The notes beneath the pieces are model-generated. The model was not told the DNA's origin, ran no database searches, and worked only from the letters and a program-made list of their open reading frames with translations. DNA of 64,000 nucleotides from Talpa occidentalis (Eukaryota; Chordata; Mammalia; Eulipotyphla; Talpidae). Shown here piece after piece: positions 43,924 through 55,133 of this stretch. The translations under genes and the position numbers were made by a program. The stretch spans positions 59,967,782 through 60,031,781 of the forward strand of contig NW_023601543.1 in assembly GCF_014898055.3 (NCBI RefSeq). Direction: 5' to 3'. Positions within the stretch are counted from its first letter, which is position 1, and every line of letters starts with the position of its first letter.

Positions 43924-45295
43924 AAAGCTAGTCCCAAGGAAACCTGGTTGGGCACGGACCAGGGCTAGAGCAGAGGAGGTAATAAGAAAGGACTGATTCT
44001 GGAAATATTTGACCCTCCTGAATTTCAGATATTAGAAACATCAAATTCAAACTTAAAATTAGAATATTTTAAGAGTTGTTTTATATTTAATTTTGTCAAC
44101 TTATTCAATAGGTCTGAAATGGCAATAAGAGATATATTGAAAAGTCTTTTTTTAACCTTATTCCACAATCATTCACTCTCTTCTACAGAGCCATCAGTCA
44201 GGAGTTAGTTAAATTGTTAAAGGAAATATGAGATGGAATTCAAGACCCAAGAGTCTTGTGTTTTCTGCTAGAATCCATGAAATTGAAGGCTGATTTGTTA
44301 GATTGCATGTAAGGTAAAATCACAAACCCTTCATAGTTCTTGACAAAATACATATATTTTTGTATATTACCTTATTCATTTCTTAAGCAAATGTTAGTGT
44401 TATTAATGTACTTTGCTTTTAATGACAAAGTACAGAAAAAAATTTAAAATCCAGGGATTGAATGAGATCTGGGGAGTGAGTGCAAGTCAAGAACAAGCCC
44501 TGGGGATGAGCCTTGGGGCACTTCAATCTTGGATGTTGGAAAGATGAAAGGAAATCGTAGTAGAAGACTGAGAAGCAGCAGCTGGGGAGGTAGGAAGGGA
44601 ATCAAAAAAGAGTGATGGCCCACATTCTGATGTGTTTCTTAGCCAACATTCCCCCAAAACTAAAGTAGTACTCCACCCCCAACCAAATCACTCTGTATTT
44701 ATGACCTGTTTTAACTACTTCATAGCATTTATAGCCATGTGAAATTATCTTCTTTTTATCGTATGGTAAATTAGTTAAAAATTGGGATTTTTACACCCTT
44801 CCGCCATTAGTAGCTATGACCGGCACCTGTGGCCTTGCCTGTGCGCACCTGTAATTATGGACACCTGGGCCCAGAGAACACAGGGGTGGGGGTGGGGATG
44901 CATATATGTAAATAGGAACACCTGTGCGGAGAAGTGGTAAGGGAATACAACAGTTGCCTCACTCTGGGGTGGCACTAGATTACAAAGGAAGACAGACAAG
45001 AGAAGACAGCCACAGAAATACTGAGAGAGAAACTCACTCTCATTCACTGAGAGTGAATGAATGAATGAACAAGTACTTTCTGGACTAAATTTACTTGGAC
45101 AGACTCTTAGTTGAGAGTCTAAATTCCTTGTAAATAGGGTAACTTATACTGAGGATCTAGCACAACATAAATTTAGTAAAGTTTGATAATGCATATCTCA
45201 AGGAAATTAAAGCGTTGGTAAATTTCATTTGAGACCACCGAGCCCTTATTTTTGAGATTCCAGGAAGATGCCTATAGCCTGAGAAAGAGTAAATT
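43924..45295. other. low-copy sequence
   Basis: About 1.4 kb without a recognised repeat. A GC-richer island at 44800-45050 contains CTGTGGCCTTGCCTGTGCGC and a GAATGAATGAATGAAC run near 45054; no gene is supported. Confidence 0.45.
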
Positions 45296-45310
45296 GTGTG
45301 TGCACGTGTG

Positions 45311-45374
<64 letters not shown>

Positions 45375-45389
45375 CGTGTGTGTGTGTGT
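45296..45389. repeat. compound (TG)n(TC)n(TG)n microsatellite
   Basis: About 26 TC units at 45313-45365 flanked by TG-rich arms on both sides. The TC core is a pure polypyrimidine tract. Confidence 0.96.
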
Positions 45390-46100
45390 AAAAGGATAAT
45401 CCAAGTAATTATAGACACTTGAATACTTGAGAAAGTACCAGGACAAATTATGAACCAATCAATTTTCCAGCACTTAAGAAAGCGAAAATCAGTGTGTAGT
45501 TAGCATTATGATCCTGTGGTGAGCCAGTTTGCCAGACTGATTCTGTTTTCTGCTACGAGTGCCATGTCATGCTGATCCTGGGGAAGCAATAGATGTAATC
45601 TATTCAAACTTCATTAAAGCTTACATGTCCTCCAGCATGCTTTTCTAATCAACAACCTAGACAGATAAGGTCTGCATCTACTGTGTCCAAGAAGACTTTC
45701 TTTGCTTGCCAAAAGGATAGCAGGCATCCAATCAAATTTATTACCACTCTTTATAGAGAGTTACAGCTCAGGGAGAGAATGGTAGAGAAGATGATGGGAT
45801 TACAGGGAAAAGGTACAAACAACAAAGTCAAGGGAAGGGAAGGGAAGATACTATCTTGGCTCAGGTATTATTTATCATTTATGCACAGGAAAATATTCAA
45901 TTCTGTCCATATGGTACTTGACAGATACAATGGGGAACTTGGCCTAGCTTTAGGGCTTTGATAGCAGAGATTATTAGGCTCAAAAAATGAATGCATTTTA
46001 AAAACAAGGGATTTTTTTCAACTTTAGAGGTTGTTTTATTTTTTCAGATGACATACAATTGACATCTTCTAAAAGAAAAAGTACACAAAATGCAGAACAT
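45390..46100. other. low-copy sequence
   Basis: Frame 45683-45961 plus (92 codons) is the longest here; it is not recognised and has no supporting context. Confidence 0.4.
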
Positions 46101-46109
46101 GGTAAAAGG

Positions 46110-46270
46110 CAATAGTTCAGTCTTTCAATAAGCATGAACTTTGGTGCCACAAATTATTGGGTTCAATTCCAGACTCTGCTACTTGACCCTGATCTTGCCT
46201 GACCCTCAGTTTTCAATTTTAAAATGGGAATTAATGCTTGATTTGTAAGGTTAATTTAAGATTAAAGGAC
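46110..46270 (+). mobile_element. MIR
   Basis: GCATGAACTTTGGTGCCACA, GGGTTCAATTCCAGACTCTG-CTACTTG and TTTTAAAATGGGAATTAATG are MIR landmarks. Confidence 0.8.
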
Positions 46271-46471
46271 CTAGGGTTTTCTACTTCTGATAACATAAAA
46301 GACTTAGTAGTCTAATGAACCATTACATAATGAGGTACCTAGAAATCCTGGATAAAATACAAGCTCCCTAGAAAGTAAAGGAAATGTCCAGGATTTAAAA
46401 AGGAATATAATGAATAAAATGGAAACCAAAGTGATTGGTAAGCCCTAAAGCCACTAGAAACTTAGAATAAG

Positions 46472-47023
46472 ATGTTGGTACAGATTTCTAAGAAGAGGAA
46501 ATGTGTCGCTTCAAAGTGAAATTTCAAATCTGAACTGAAAAAGTTTCTCACTTGGGAGCTGGCTGAAGATGGCTACTCTGAAATTGAGGTCTGTGTTACA
46601 CTAACCAAGACCGAAATCATTGTTTAGCCATCAGGACACAGAATGTTCTCCGAGGGGCCAAAGACTACAAGATGCCGCACCTGGAAACTCGAAGGACAGA
46701 GAACTAAATCTATGAAGTTTGTGGATGGTGTGAGGATCCTCAGCGGGGACTCTGTTAACTAGTATGTTGACACAGCCGTCGGGCCTGTGCTCCTGGGACA
46801 GAGTGTACTGGGCTTCACATCAAAGTGAAGATTATGCTGCCTTGGAACCCAAGTGGTAAGACTGGCACTAAGAGGCCGCTCCCTGACCATGTGGGAAGTC
46901 AGTGTCAGCTGCCACGATCCAGTCAGCACCTACAGCATAACAAGTTCTCCTTGTCAGCTGAGTCGGGAGTCTGAACGTGTTTTATAAGGACCTTAAATGA
47001 AATTTTTTTAAAAGGGAAAAAAA
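46472..47023 (+). pseudogene. RPS3: RPS3 processed pseudogene
   Basis: It starts at the expected ATG with LVQISKKRKCVA-like coding, then [12 protein letters not shown] from 46555, a deletion of roughly 200 bp after the ACAGAATGTTCT block, then KSMKFVDG from about 46705, the VNYYVDTA region with a stop, and LLCCLG/HMLPW-like remnants in shifted frame. 3'-UTR-like TCTCCTTGTCAGCTGA, CTTAAATGAAATTTT and an A-rich end follow. RPS3 is a 243-residue small-subunit ribosomal protein with a KH domain. No introns are visible and the frame is broken, so this is a dead retrocopy. Confidence 0.9.
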
Positions 47024-47256
47024 TGGGCCAGAAAAACAATCTGCTTGTAGCAAAGGGAGAAAAACAAGTTTCATCTGTTTGAAATTTCCCTCTAAGTGGG
47101 GAAAAATATCTCCTCTAAAAATTTATAACTATAATCCTGCTTTCATATGTGGTTCCAATTTAAATTTATATCACCTATGAAGTCCAAAGGATTTTATTTA
47201 AATTCTTGGGTTTATGGTACACTATAGTGCTTGATAGAATATAATAGAATTTTTTT

Positions 47257-47543
47257 TTTTTTTTTTTTTTTTTAAAGATTTATTTTTATTTATTTATACA
47301 AGCACTGGGTACAGTCAGAAGCACGGGAGAGTGAGAGAATTCACCAGAGCCAGAGCAGGGAGCAGAGCAGGCAGAAGGACCGAAGGACACTGCTGAGGGG
47401 AGCAGCGGGCGGCAGGAGAGGTCTGCGCGCCATGTGGGACCCTCCTCCGGTGGCCGGGGAGCAGCCGGGGATCGAACCGGCGCTGCAGAGGCTGCGGGCA
47501 GCTTCGCAACCCAGCGCTCAACCGCTGCACCACCGGGGAGGCC
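47257..47543 (-). mobile_element. SINE, young type
   Basis: Very long T-run (47250-47273), full body, reversed head CCACCGGGGAGGCCC. Duplication AGAATTTTTTT. Confidence 0.94.
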
Positions 47544-47843
47544 CAAGAATTTTTTTTCTGGAGAAATTTGACCCTCAAACCAGATTTCTTAGGACTTCCG
47601 TAGACAAAATTTTCTAATCAGAATATAAAATACTTGAAGAAACTAACTCCTGTAAACTACAGAGTCAGCAGAAATAAAAACTAGCAGAATTAGAACCCTT
47701 TCCTTGAATTTGAGATACAAATGTATCAAATGCAAACTACTTTAAATTAGTAAATTTAAAAGTTGTTTTAGGTTTAATTTTATCAATTTAGTCAATCAGA
47801 CTGAAATGGCATCAAAAGAGATGCATTAAAAAGTCTACTTTCC

Positions 47844-48131
47844 GGGCCTCCCTGGTGGCGCAGCGGTTGAGCGCGGGGTTGCGAAGCTGCCCGCAGCCTT
47901 GCAGCGCCGGTTCGATCCCCGGCTGCTCCCCGGCCACTTGAGGAGGGTCCCGCATGGCGCGCAGACCTCTCCTGCCGCCCGCTGCTCCCCTCAGCAGTGT
48001 ACTTCGGTCCTTCTGCCTGCTCTGCTCCCCGCTCTGACTCTGGTGGATTCTCTCACCCTCCCGCGCCTCTGACTGTACCCAGTGCTTGTATAAATAAATA
48101 AATAAATAAATAAATAAATCTTAAAAAAAAA
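47844..48131 (+). mobile_element. SINE, young type, ATCTTA tail
   Basis: Head GGGCCTCCCTGGTGGCGCAG, B box GGTTCGATCCC intact, seven AAAT units then CTTA(n). Duplication AAAAAGTCTACTTTCC. Confidence 0.96.
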
Positions 48132-48872
48132 AAAAGTCTACTTTCCAATCTTATTCCACAGTCATCCAATCCCATCTCCATAGAATTACAGTTATTAGTT
48201 AAATTGTCAAAAGAAATATGAGATGGAATTACAAACATGAGCAAGGAAAAAGAGCACATAAAAAATAATCAAAGACATGAAAAAAGGTACAAATAACACT
48301 TGAGGAAATGAAAAAGATAATCACTGAAATTACATACTCAATGAGTGGGTTATGGAGATTGGACAGATATGAAGATAAAATAGGAAGAAAAATTGAAAAA
48401 AAATTGCACAGAATTCAGCAGTCAGAAATATAGAGACAGTGACCATGAGAGTATGAGAGATATTAAGGCCACAATGGGACAAGTCAATATGCATTAAGTA
48501 AATATTTAGGAGAGAACAGAAAGAATGGGGGAAAGTAATGTTCAAATACATAATGATGAAGAATTTTCTAGAATCGTTGAACAATTGTGGGTTGCATGTT
48601 GAAGAGCTACAATGAGTTCTAAGAACATTAATACTAACATGTTCTTAGATTCATCACAGTGAAATTTCAGAATTCTGAAGCCAAAAAAAAATCTTAAAAG
48701 CAATTCAAAAGAAATAAATAAAAGGGATTACTAAAAATTGAAAAGCAATTGAATTGAAAACAGTCCTATTAGCACACAATTGCAACCAGAAGACAGTGGA
48801 TTATACCATTAAAAGGGGAAAACAAAATAACTGCCAACCTAGATTGTATACTCATATGAATTACCTTTTTCT

Positions 48873-49139
48873 TTTTTTTTAAAGATTTATTTATTTGTAC
48901 AAGAACTGGGGTACAAGCCAGAGGGGTGGGAGGGTGAGAGAATTCACCAGAGACAGAGCGGGGAGCAGAACAGGCAGACAGACCGAAAACACTGCTGAGG
49001 GGAGAAGTGGGCGAGGCAGGAGAGGTCTGCTGTGCTATGTGGTTTTCCCCCTGGCCAACTGGGAACAGAACCTGTGCTGCAGAGGCTGCGGACAGCTTCA
49101 CAGTGCTGCACTCAACCTGCTGCGTCACCGGGGAGGCCC
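48873..49139 (-). mobile_element. SINE, intermediate type
   Basis: CAAGAACTGGGGTACAAGCC, reversed head TCACCGGGGAGGCCC. Duplication TACCTTTTTCTTTTT. Confidence 0.92.
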
Positions 49140-49259
49140 TACCTTTTTCTTTTTAGCAAAGTAAACTTTCTGTTTGCATCCTTTAAGTTCAGTCCTTTTA
49201 TTTCTTTTTACAGTCTCCCTCCCCGCCCATGATCAGTCCTTTTAATAGACTATTTTCAT

Positions 49260-49500
49260 AGACACAGCAACTGCATAAGAAACTTTTATTGCAGCTTTAT
49301 TTGTCGAAGCAAAATATATTCATAAATATGGGACTGGATCAATTATGGTATCTTCATAAACTGGAATACTACATAGTTATTTTAATGATATAGCCGTATA
49401 TCTAGTACATATTTTTAAATTACAAAAAAGTAGCTCAGTAATGTGTATAGTAGCCCATTCTGTAAATAAACACATGCATGTTAATTAAAATCACACGAAG
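49260..49500 (+). mobile_element. old L1 3' end fragment
   Basis: TTTTATTGCAGCTTTATTTG, GGACTGGATCAATTATGGTA and CATAAACTGGAATACTACAT match sense L1M 3' end. Confidence 0.75.
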
Positions 49501-49529
49501 GAATACACAAGGAAGACACAAGAATCTTT

Positions 49530-50525
49530 TTTATTTATTTATTTTATTATATATATTTTTTACATCATTCTTCATTTTTGTACAATGTATGCTTTTTCAT
49601 CTCGGTTATAGTCCCTGGACAGGGAGAGGGGCAGCCCAAACCCCGCAAACCTGCCTATTCTACATGGGTTCTGCCATCCGCCGCATCAACACAAAACATA
49701 GGAGACTTTAATGGGAAGGAACTTTAATAAAACTAGGAAACAATACAGGTAAGGCAAAGAGTCTAGTTTCTAAATGAAGCATCCAAAGTTACCCATCCCC
49801 TCGTGGGTAAAAGTCCATCCATATGGGATTGGCCCAGAGCAAGGCCCCAAAGCCTGCCACAAGTCTAAAGCATCTTCCAGTGGGGACCCACAGAAAAGGG
49901 CCAGAAACCACCGGACAAGCCCGGAAAGAAAAGAGCAAAATCAACATCAAGATAAAAGCTGCCATTGTCACCTCCCCACGGGTCTCACCCACATCTGTGT
50001 CACCCAGTCCACGACCAAAAGACAAGCGCAGTTTCTTCACGTGTCTCTAGGCTCCATGCGCCTCCTCCAGGTCTCCTTCTGGCTCCATCCTGCTTCCTTC
50101 CTTAGTCTCTTCTGCAGCTTCTCCTCCTGCTCAGCTCCACCCTTCCTTGGGTGGGGCAGGGAACGTGGAACCTCCCCCTTTCCTGGGGACCACCCTGTTA
50201 CACCATCACCAATTCACCTGTGCACCATCACCATAGTCCCTTGTGCTCTTCCCACCTCTGTTTTGATCCTGCTCCCCTCTCTCCATTTGTAGAGTGTCTC
50301 TGGTTTATAGCTGCCTGTTGATTTTGATATTTACTTTATTATAATTACCTTTTTTTCCCCTGATCCTTTATTTGGCTCCTCTACACTCCTCCTAAAAGTG
50401 AAACCATCCGGTATTTTTCTTTGTCTTTCTGGCTTATTTCACTGAGCATGATCCCTTCCAGCTCCATCCATGTTGCTGCGAATGGCACGAGTTTATCGTT
50501 TTTGATTGCTGAGTAATATTGCATG
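49530..50525 (-). mobile_element. L1 3' end, reverse strand, split by LTR
   Basis: Pieces 49530-49618 and 50203-50525 match the L1 at 62640-63100: TTTTTTACATCATTCTTCAT, CACCTGTGCACCATCACCAT-AGTCCC, TCCATGTTGCTGCGAATGGC. Much of the 3' UTR pyrimidine run has been lost. Confidence 0.85.
49619..50202 (-). mobile_element. solo LTR of the 601-bp family, one end damaged
   Basis: On the minus strand TGTAACAGGGTGGTCCCC...CTGCCCCTCTCCCTG. The last about 10 bp (CCCTGTAACA) are missing, so no duplication can be read. It keeps the 58-codon frame (minus, 49789-49965), which extends upstream without stop to 50040. Confidence 0.9.
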
Positions 50526-51095
50526 ACACAAGAATCTTATATCTTGGTCTGAAGTCAGATAGATGGTGGAGAGTATGTAGGGGGAAACTAACTTTGAAAT
50601 TTGCATTCTTCTAGTACTGTAGTCATCCTTTCTTTTTTGTTTTCTCCTTTTAAAAAATTACAACCTGATTTATTAATATATTCCCAGAAAATATTAAACT
50701 TTTAATATTTTAAATTAATTAAAATATTAAATTAATATTATCCCCAGAATTAATTATATTAATTAATATATTCCCAGAAAAAGAAAATTTGATGCCACAC
50801 ATTTTTCAGGAAGAAAGATCCCATAATGAAGGTCTAAGATATAAGAATTAGTGATCAACAAATAAACCAGTAAAAATGAAGGGGAGGAATCTAAACACAT
50901 ACTGACTGAAAAAAAAAGTTTAATATGAGTTATAAAAACTAAGATAGGCAAAATTTCAGGACAGGAGATCCTGATTGGACTTTGAATGTTTTAAATTCCT
51001 TGTATTGTGTAGGAGGAAGACAGAGATACTGCATAGTATTAGAGTTTAAGCCAGCACTTTGAATTATTGCATGACTGTGTAAATAACAGAAAAAT
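50526..51095. other. low-copy, AT-rich sequence
   Basis: TTAATATT-type repeats near 50690-50770. Nothing else seen. Confidence 0.45.
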
Positions 51096-51099
51096 AATG

Positions 51100-51480
51100 C
51101 ATAGTTCTAGAACAGAAGAGGAAGAAAAGGAAACTTAAAAAATTGAATCCTAAATAAGGCAAGAAAGAAGAAAAAAGCATAGGAAAAGTGGTTTAAAAAA
51201 GGCAGAATAAGATGGCAGAAATAATTGCAGCTGCATCAGCAATCACAGTAAATATAAATGGATGACATCTGTCAATCAAATGTCAGATATGATCAGAATA
51301 AAAAAAATCCAGGTTTGTGTGATCACCAACAATATACGATGTCTCAGAAAAATTGAAAATAAAAGGTTAGGAAAAGATATTTGAACAGCAAGTATCAACC
51401 AAAAGAAATGTTGTATGGTTATATTAATATCAGATGAAAATAGATTTTTATGATGTGACAAGATACTTATATATCTTTTG
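51100..51480 (+). mobile_element. L1/HAL1-like fragment
   Basis: GATGGCAGAAATAATTGCAG and ATCACAGTAAATATAAATGG-ATGAC resemble sense HAL1/L1 ORF2 5' region. Confidence 0.5.
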
Positions 51481-52120
51481 AAATCTCCTTTTCACGGAAT
51501 TATAGGTAGGAAATGGCTGATCCATCAGGGATCAAATTTCCAAGTCCTTTCGTCCAAGAGTGGCTGTATGATAAGTATCGCCAATCAAGCAGAAGTGGAA
51601 GTGATGCCTGGCAAGCATGGAGTTGTGTACATACTGGCATGAAATTTATATGTAAATTTTCCTTGTTTTTGTTGGCACAAACAAAATTTATCCTAAATCT
51701 CACTACCCAGTATAAAAATGTTACTGCATTTCTTTCTAGGTTCCTCTCTAAACAAAATTCCGTAAACATAAAACGAAGAAGTTGGGGTCTCATTGTATAC
51801 ACAGACTTATCTTGATTCCTCATTAAACACTGTGTTCCTATTTCTCTCCCATGTTATCAAATGCTCCTGCAAAGTATGACTTTCAAGCTTTCCCAGCAGT
51901 CTTTAACTTAGCACTTCTTAAAAACGTTAACAATGAGTGATAAAGAGAAAAAGCCTGAGGATGATATGGAAGGAAAGGAGCATGTAATAGAGTTTACCTA
52001 CCTGCTCCCCTGACACCTGCAGAATGTCCATATCTCTGACCATTTCCTAAGGATAAATTGCTGGAAGTAAAATTACTGGATTTAAGAATACAAGCATGTT
52101 TAAGACTCTTGACACAGATT
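51481..52120. other. low-copy sequence
   Basis: Overlapping antiparallel frames 51513-51815 plus and 51500-51823 minus exist; neither has recognisable domains or splice context, and mutual overlap is typical of chance. Confidence 0.4.
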
Positions 52121-52124
52121 GTCA

Positions 52125-52262
52125 AATTGTTTTCTGGAGGGATTGCACTTTATAATCCTCACAACTACCTTGTTAAATGGGGCTCATCCTTCCCATTTAA
52201 CAGATTAGAAAACCAAGACTCAGAGAAGATTAAGAAAATTGACCCAAGTCATTGCCAAACTT
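52125..52262 (+). mobile_element. MIR fragment
   Basis: CTCACAACTACCTTGTTAAA-TGGGGC and CCATTTAACAGATTAGAAAA-CC are MIR landmarks. Confidence 0.7.
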
Positions 52263-54040
52263 AGCTTTGAAGACAATTACAAGGTGATCATTCCATTCTG
52301 TTTTGAATTTGCCTTGGGGCTCAGATTCCCTTCCCCCCAAAAATGTATGCCAAAGTTCCAAAACAACTGGCCAAGTGTCAGTCAATGTCGTGAAAGACAA
52401 GTAAGGAAAAACAAGTGAGAATTCTTCTGGATTAAGGAGACTAAAGAGATTTGTGTTGTGTGATCCTTCATTAGAAACTGGAGTAAAATAAAGCAGTTAT
52501 AAAGGACATTTAGGGGAAAGATGTAGTTACTGTTAGATAACAGTATCATATCAATGTTAAATTTTACAAATGTGATAACTATATTTTGATCATGTAGGAG
52601 ACGGTCCTTATTTTTAGAAGATACATATTGAAAATTTAGAATTGAAGTGTCATCTCCGCAATAAGCTCTGAAATGATGTAGAAAAAGAAAAAAAAGAAGG
52701 AAAGAAGAAAAGAAGAAACAAAAGGGGGAAGACAAGAAAAATCATATGGGGAAAGAATAGGGGGGAATGAGAAAATGTGCTGTAGTTGGTGAGTCTTTGT
52801 AAAGCATATATAGGTGTTTGTTTTGCTATTTTTGCAATTTTTCTGAAGGTTTGAAATTTTACCAAATAGCCTGCTGCTGAATAGAAAATGGATACCAAGG
52901 CATGGTGTTGGTACTAGATCTTTAAAATGATTTCTAAGGTTATAAAGACCTTGCACAGGTTTCATTTCTTTTTAAAGCTTTTGAAAAAAATGCCTTAAAG
53001 AGAGCCTAGTAACCTTTAGACTCAAGGGACCCAAAAGCACTTCCCCCATAGAGCTAATTTTTAGGCTTTTAAATAATCGCTGCTGACTCATTTGCTTGTG
53101 GTTCCTGGATTTTGTAGTTTAGTCCTGTGATTATTGTTGTCTTGGTAATTAGCAATCTCTTACATAATCAGAGTTGGATTTTGTGAGTCTTCTTTCTCCA
53201 TCCCAGGGGGCAATTATAACTTGTCCCTGGGAGGATCATGGTATGGGCACCAGGCAGTGAGAAAGGATAGGATTCTTTTCTATTATTTTCTTTCTTTCTT
53301 TTACATTGTCTAGCTGTATCTGTCATAAATAGGTTGAGGGAAAATGAAAGTCTTAAGGTGTAATGTATTTTCTGACACGCTTTATTTTCCAGCCTGAAAT
53401 ATGCTATCTAAATTGTGCACATTCATTGATAACAATGGAGATAAGGGGTTCTGTAATAGAAAACTATTCACCGTTGTATAAATGTACACATCGTATTTTC
53501 CTTTTTGAGGGAAAATTTATTTTAAAATATGATATTAAAAACAGAATTGTTTAAAAATGAAATGGCATTACCTTTCCTCTTATCTAAATAAGCAGAATTT
53601 AATTTTATAATGCTAACATTGTCATAATTCTGTAACGGTAATAGCAGTAATGGAAAAAGAGAGTTCAGTCACCCAACTTTCTTAATGAAGGTTGGTATGT
53701 GCTTATTTCTGGGGAGCAAGAAAGTGTAAGTCTCCATGAATGCATTTGCTTCTAGGTCAGTTCCACTTAAGAGTAGCACTGAAATTGGGGTGCAAACAGC
53801 TTAGCTAATAAATGCATTTTAATCTTGTTTGCCTGTTTCAGTATCTCTGGGTTACTTTGAGGAAGTGCAAACCTCCTGAAGGTCAATTGTTCAGCTCAAT
53901 GTGATGTTTCCTTCTAGCAACATCCCCTTGCATAATATCTGTTAGTGACAAAACAAGGAGGACATTGATAAGGAATCAACATTAACGCGGTGTGCAATAT
54001 TTTCCAATTTAAACAAATGGCTTACACAGTTTATTATTTT
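52263..54040. other. low-copy sequence
   Basis: About 1.8 kb without a recognised repeat, the longest such stretch. No exon with clear splice sites and coding bias is visible. A purine-rich AAG/GAAA run lies at 52680-52740. Confidence 0.5.
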
Positions 54041-54044
54041 CTGT

Positions 54045-54298
54045 TTTTAAAGATTTTATTTATTTATTTTTGTGTAGAAGAACTGTGGTGTAGGCCAGAG
54101 GTGGAGGGGTAAAATGATCACCAGAGACAGAGAGGGGAGAATAGGCAGATCTACCAAAATTCACTGCCGAGGGGTGCATTGGGTGAAACAGAAGAGGTCT
54201 GCTGCACCATATGTGGGTTAGCTCCCTGGGCAGCATAGAACTCAGGTCTTCAAGGTAGGAGTGCTGAAATTTAACCCCTAGGCCACCAGGGAGGCTCC
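54045..54298 (-). mobile_element. SINE, oldest type
   Basis: TTTTTGTGTAGAAGAACTGT in place of ATGCATACAAGAACTGG; reversed head CCACCAGGGAGGCTCC. Strongly diverged. Confidence 0.85.
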
Positions 54299-54860
54299 AA
54301 GGCTTAAGTAGTTTAAGTTGAATTCATATTTGCCTGTTTTGACACAATGTATATGGTTGAAGTAGAATTGTTACAATGGCAATAATTTTTAAGGTTTTTT
54401 AAAAACTATATTTAATTTTAACATTTGAACTTGAATTAGTTTAAAATCACAGATGAGTTTCATTAGAAAAAAATAGTACTAAGATCTAATACATCATTCT
54501 CCCAGATTTATCAGTTAACATTTGCAACACTTGCTTTATCACTTTAATTACTTTCTCTCTCTACATATACAGGCATATATGTGTAAATATAATGTATGTA
54601 GACACATGTTGTATCTACAGACACAATATATAATATATGTAGATACATTTTATTACCATTGTTGTTAATGTTAGTTTTCTAGACCATTTGAGAGTCACAG
54701 ACCCCATGCCCTTTCCCCCCTAAATACTTCAATGTGTATTTATTAAGAGCAGGGATTTTCTCTTTTATAACCATAGTAAAGTGATCAAAATCAGAAAATA
54801 TGATATTAATACAATATTAAGATCTAGTATATAGATCTAGTATATTAATATAGCCACTTG
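54299..54860. other. low-copy, AT-rich sequence
   Basis: ATATATGTAGATACA-like short repeats near 54560-54650. No gene seen. Confidence 0.45.
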
Positions 54861-54863
54861 TTC

Positions 54864-55133
54864 TTTTTTTTTTTTTAGGATTTATTTATTTATTTATATA
54901 AGCACTGGGTATAGTCAGAAGCGCGGGAGGGTGAGAGAATTCACCAGAGCCAGAGGGGGGAACAGAACAGACAGACCCACGAAATACACTGCTGAGGGGA
55001 GCAGCGGGCGGCAGGAGAGTTCTGTCGCGCCATGTGGGACCCTCGCCAGCAGGCAGGGATCGAACCAACGCTGCAGAGGCTGCGGGCAGCTTCACAGCCC
55101 AGCGCTCAACTGCTGCGCCACCAGGGGAGGCCC
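54864..55133 (-). mobile_element. SINE, young type
   Basis: ATAAGCACTGGGTATAGTCA, reversed head CCACCAGGGGAGGCC. Duplication CCACTTGTTC. Confidence 0.94.

Larger units (their letters stand above)
46275..48860 (+). mobile_element. old L1/HAL1-like element, heavily interrupted
   Basis: CTACTTCTGATAACATAAAA near 46281, AATCCTGGATAAAATACAAG near 46344 and CACAGTGAAATTTCAGAATT near 48656 fit a decayed sense LINE. An RPS3 retropseudogene and two SINEs sit inside. Confidence 0.55.

Noticed and set aside
51500..51823. Overlapping about 100-codon frames on both strands
   Set aside because: No domain, splice context or codon bias; opposite-strand overlap of similar size suggests chance.
52382..52965. 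Minus-strand frames rich in Phe/Ser
   Set aside because: They arise from the purine-rich AAG/GAAA run at 52680-52740 read in reverse.
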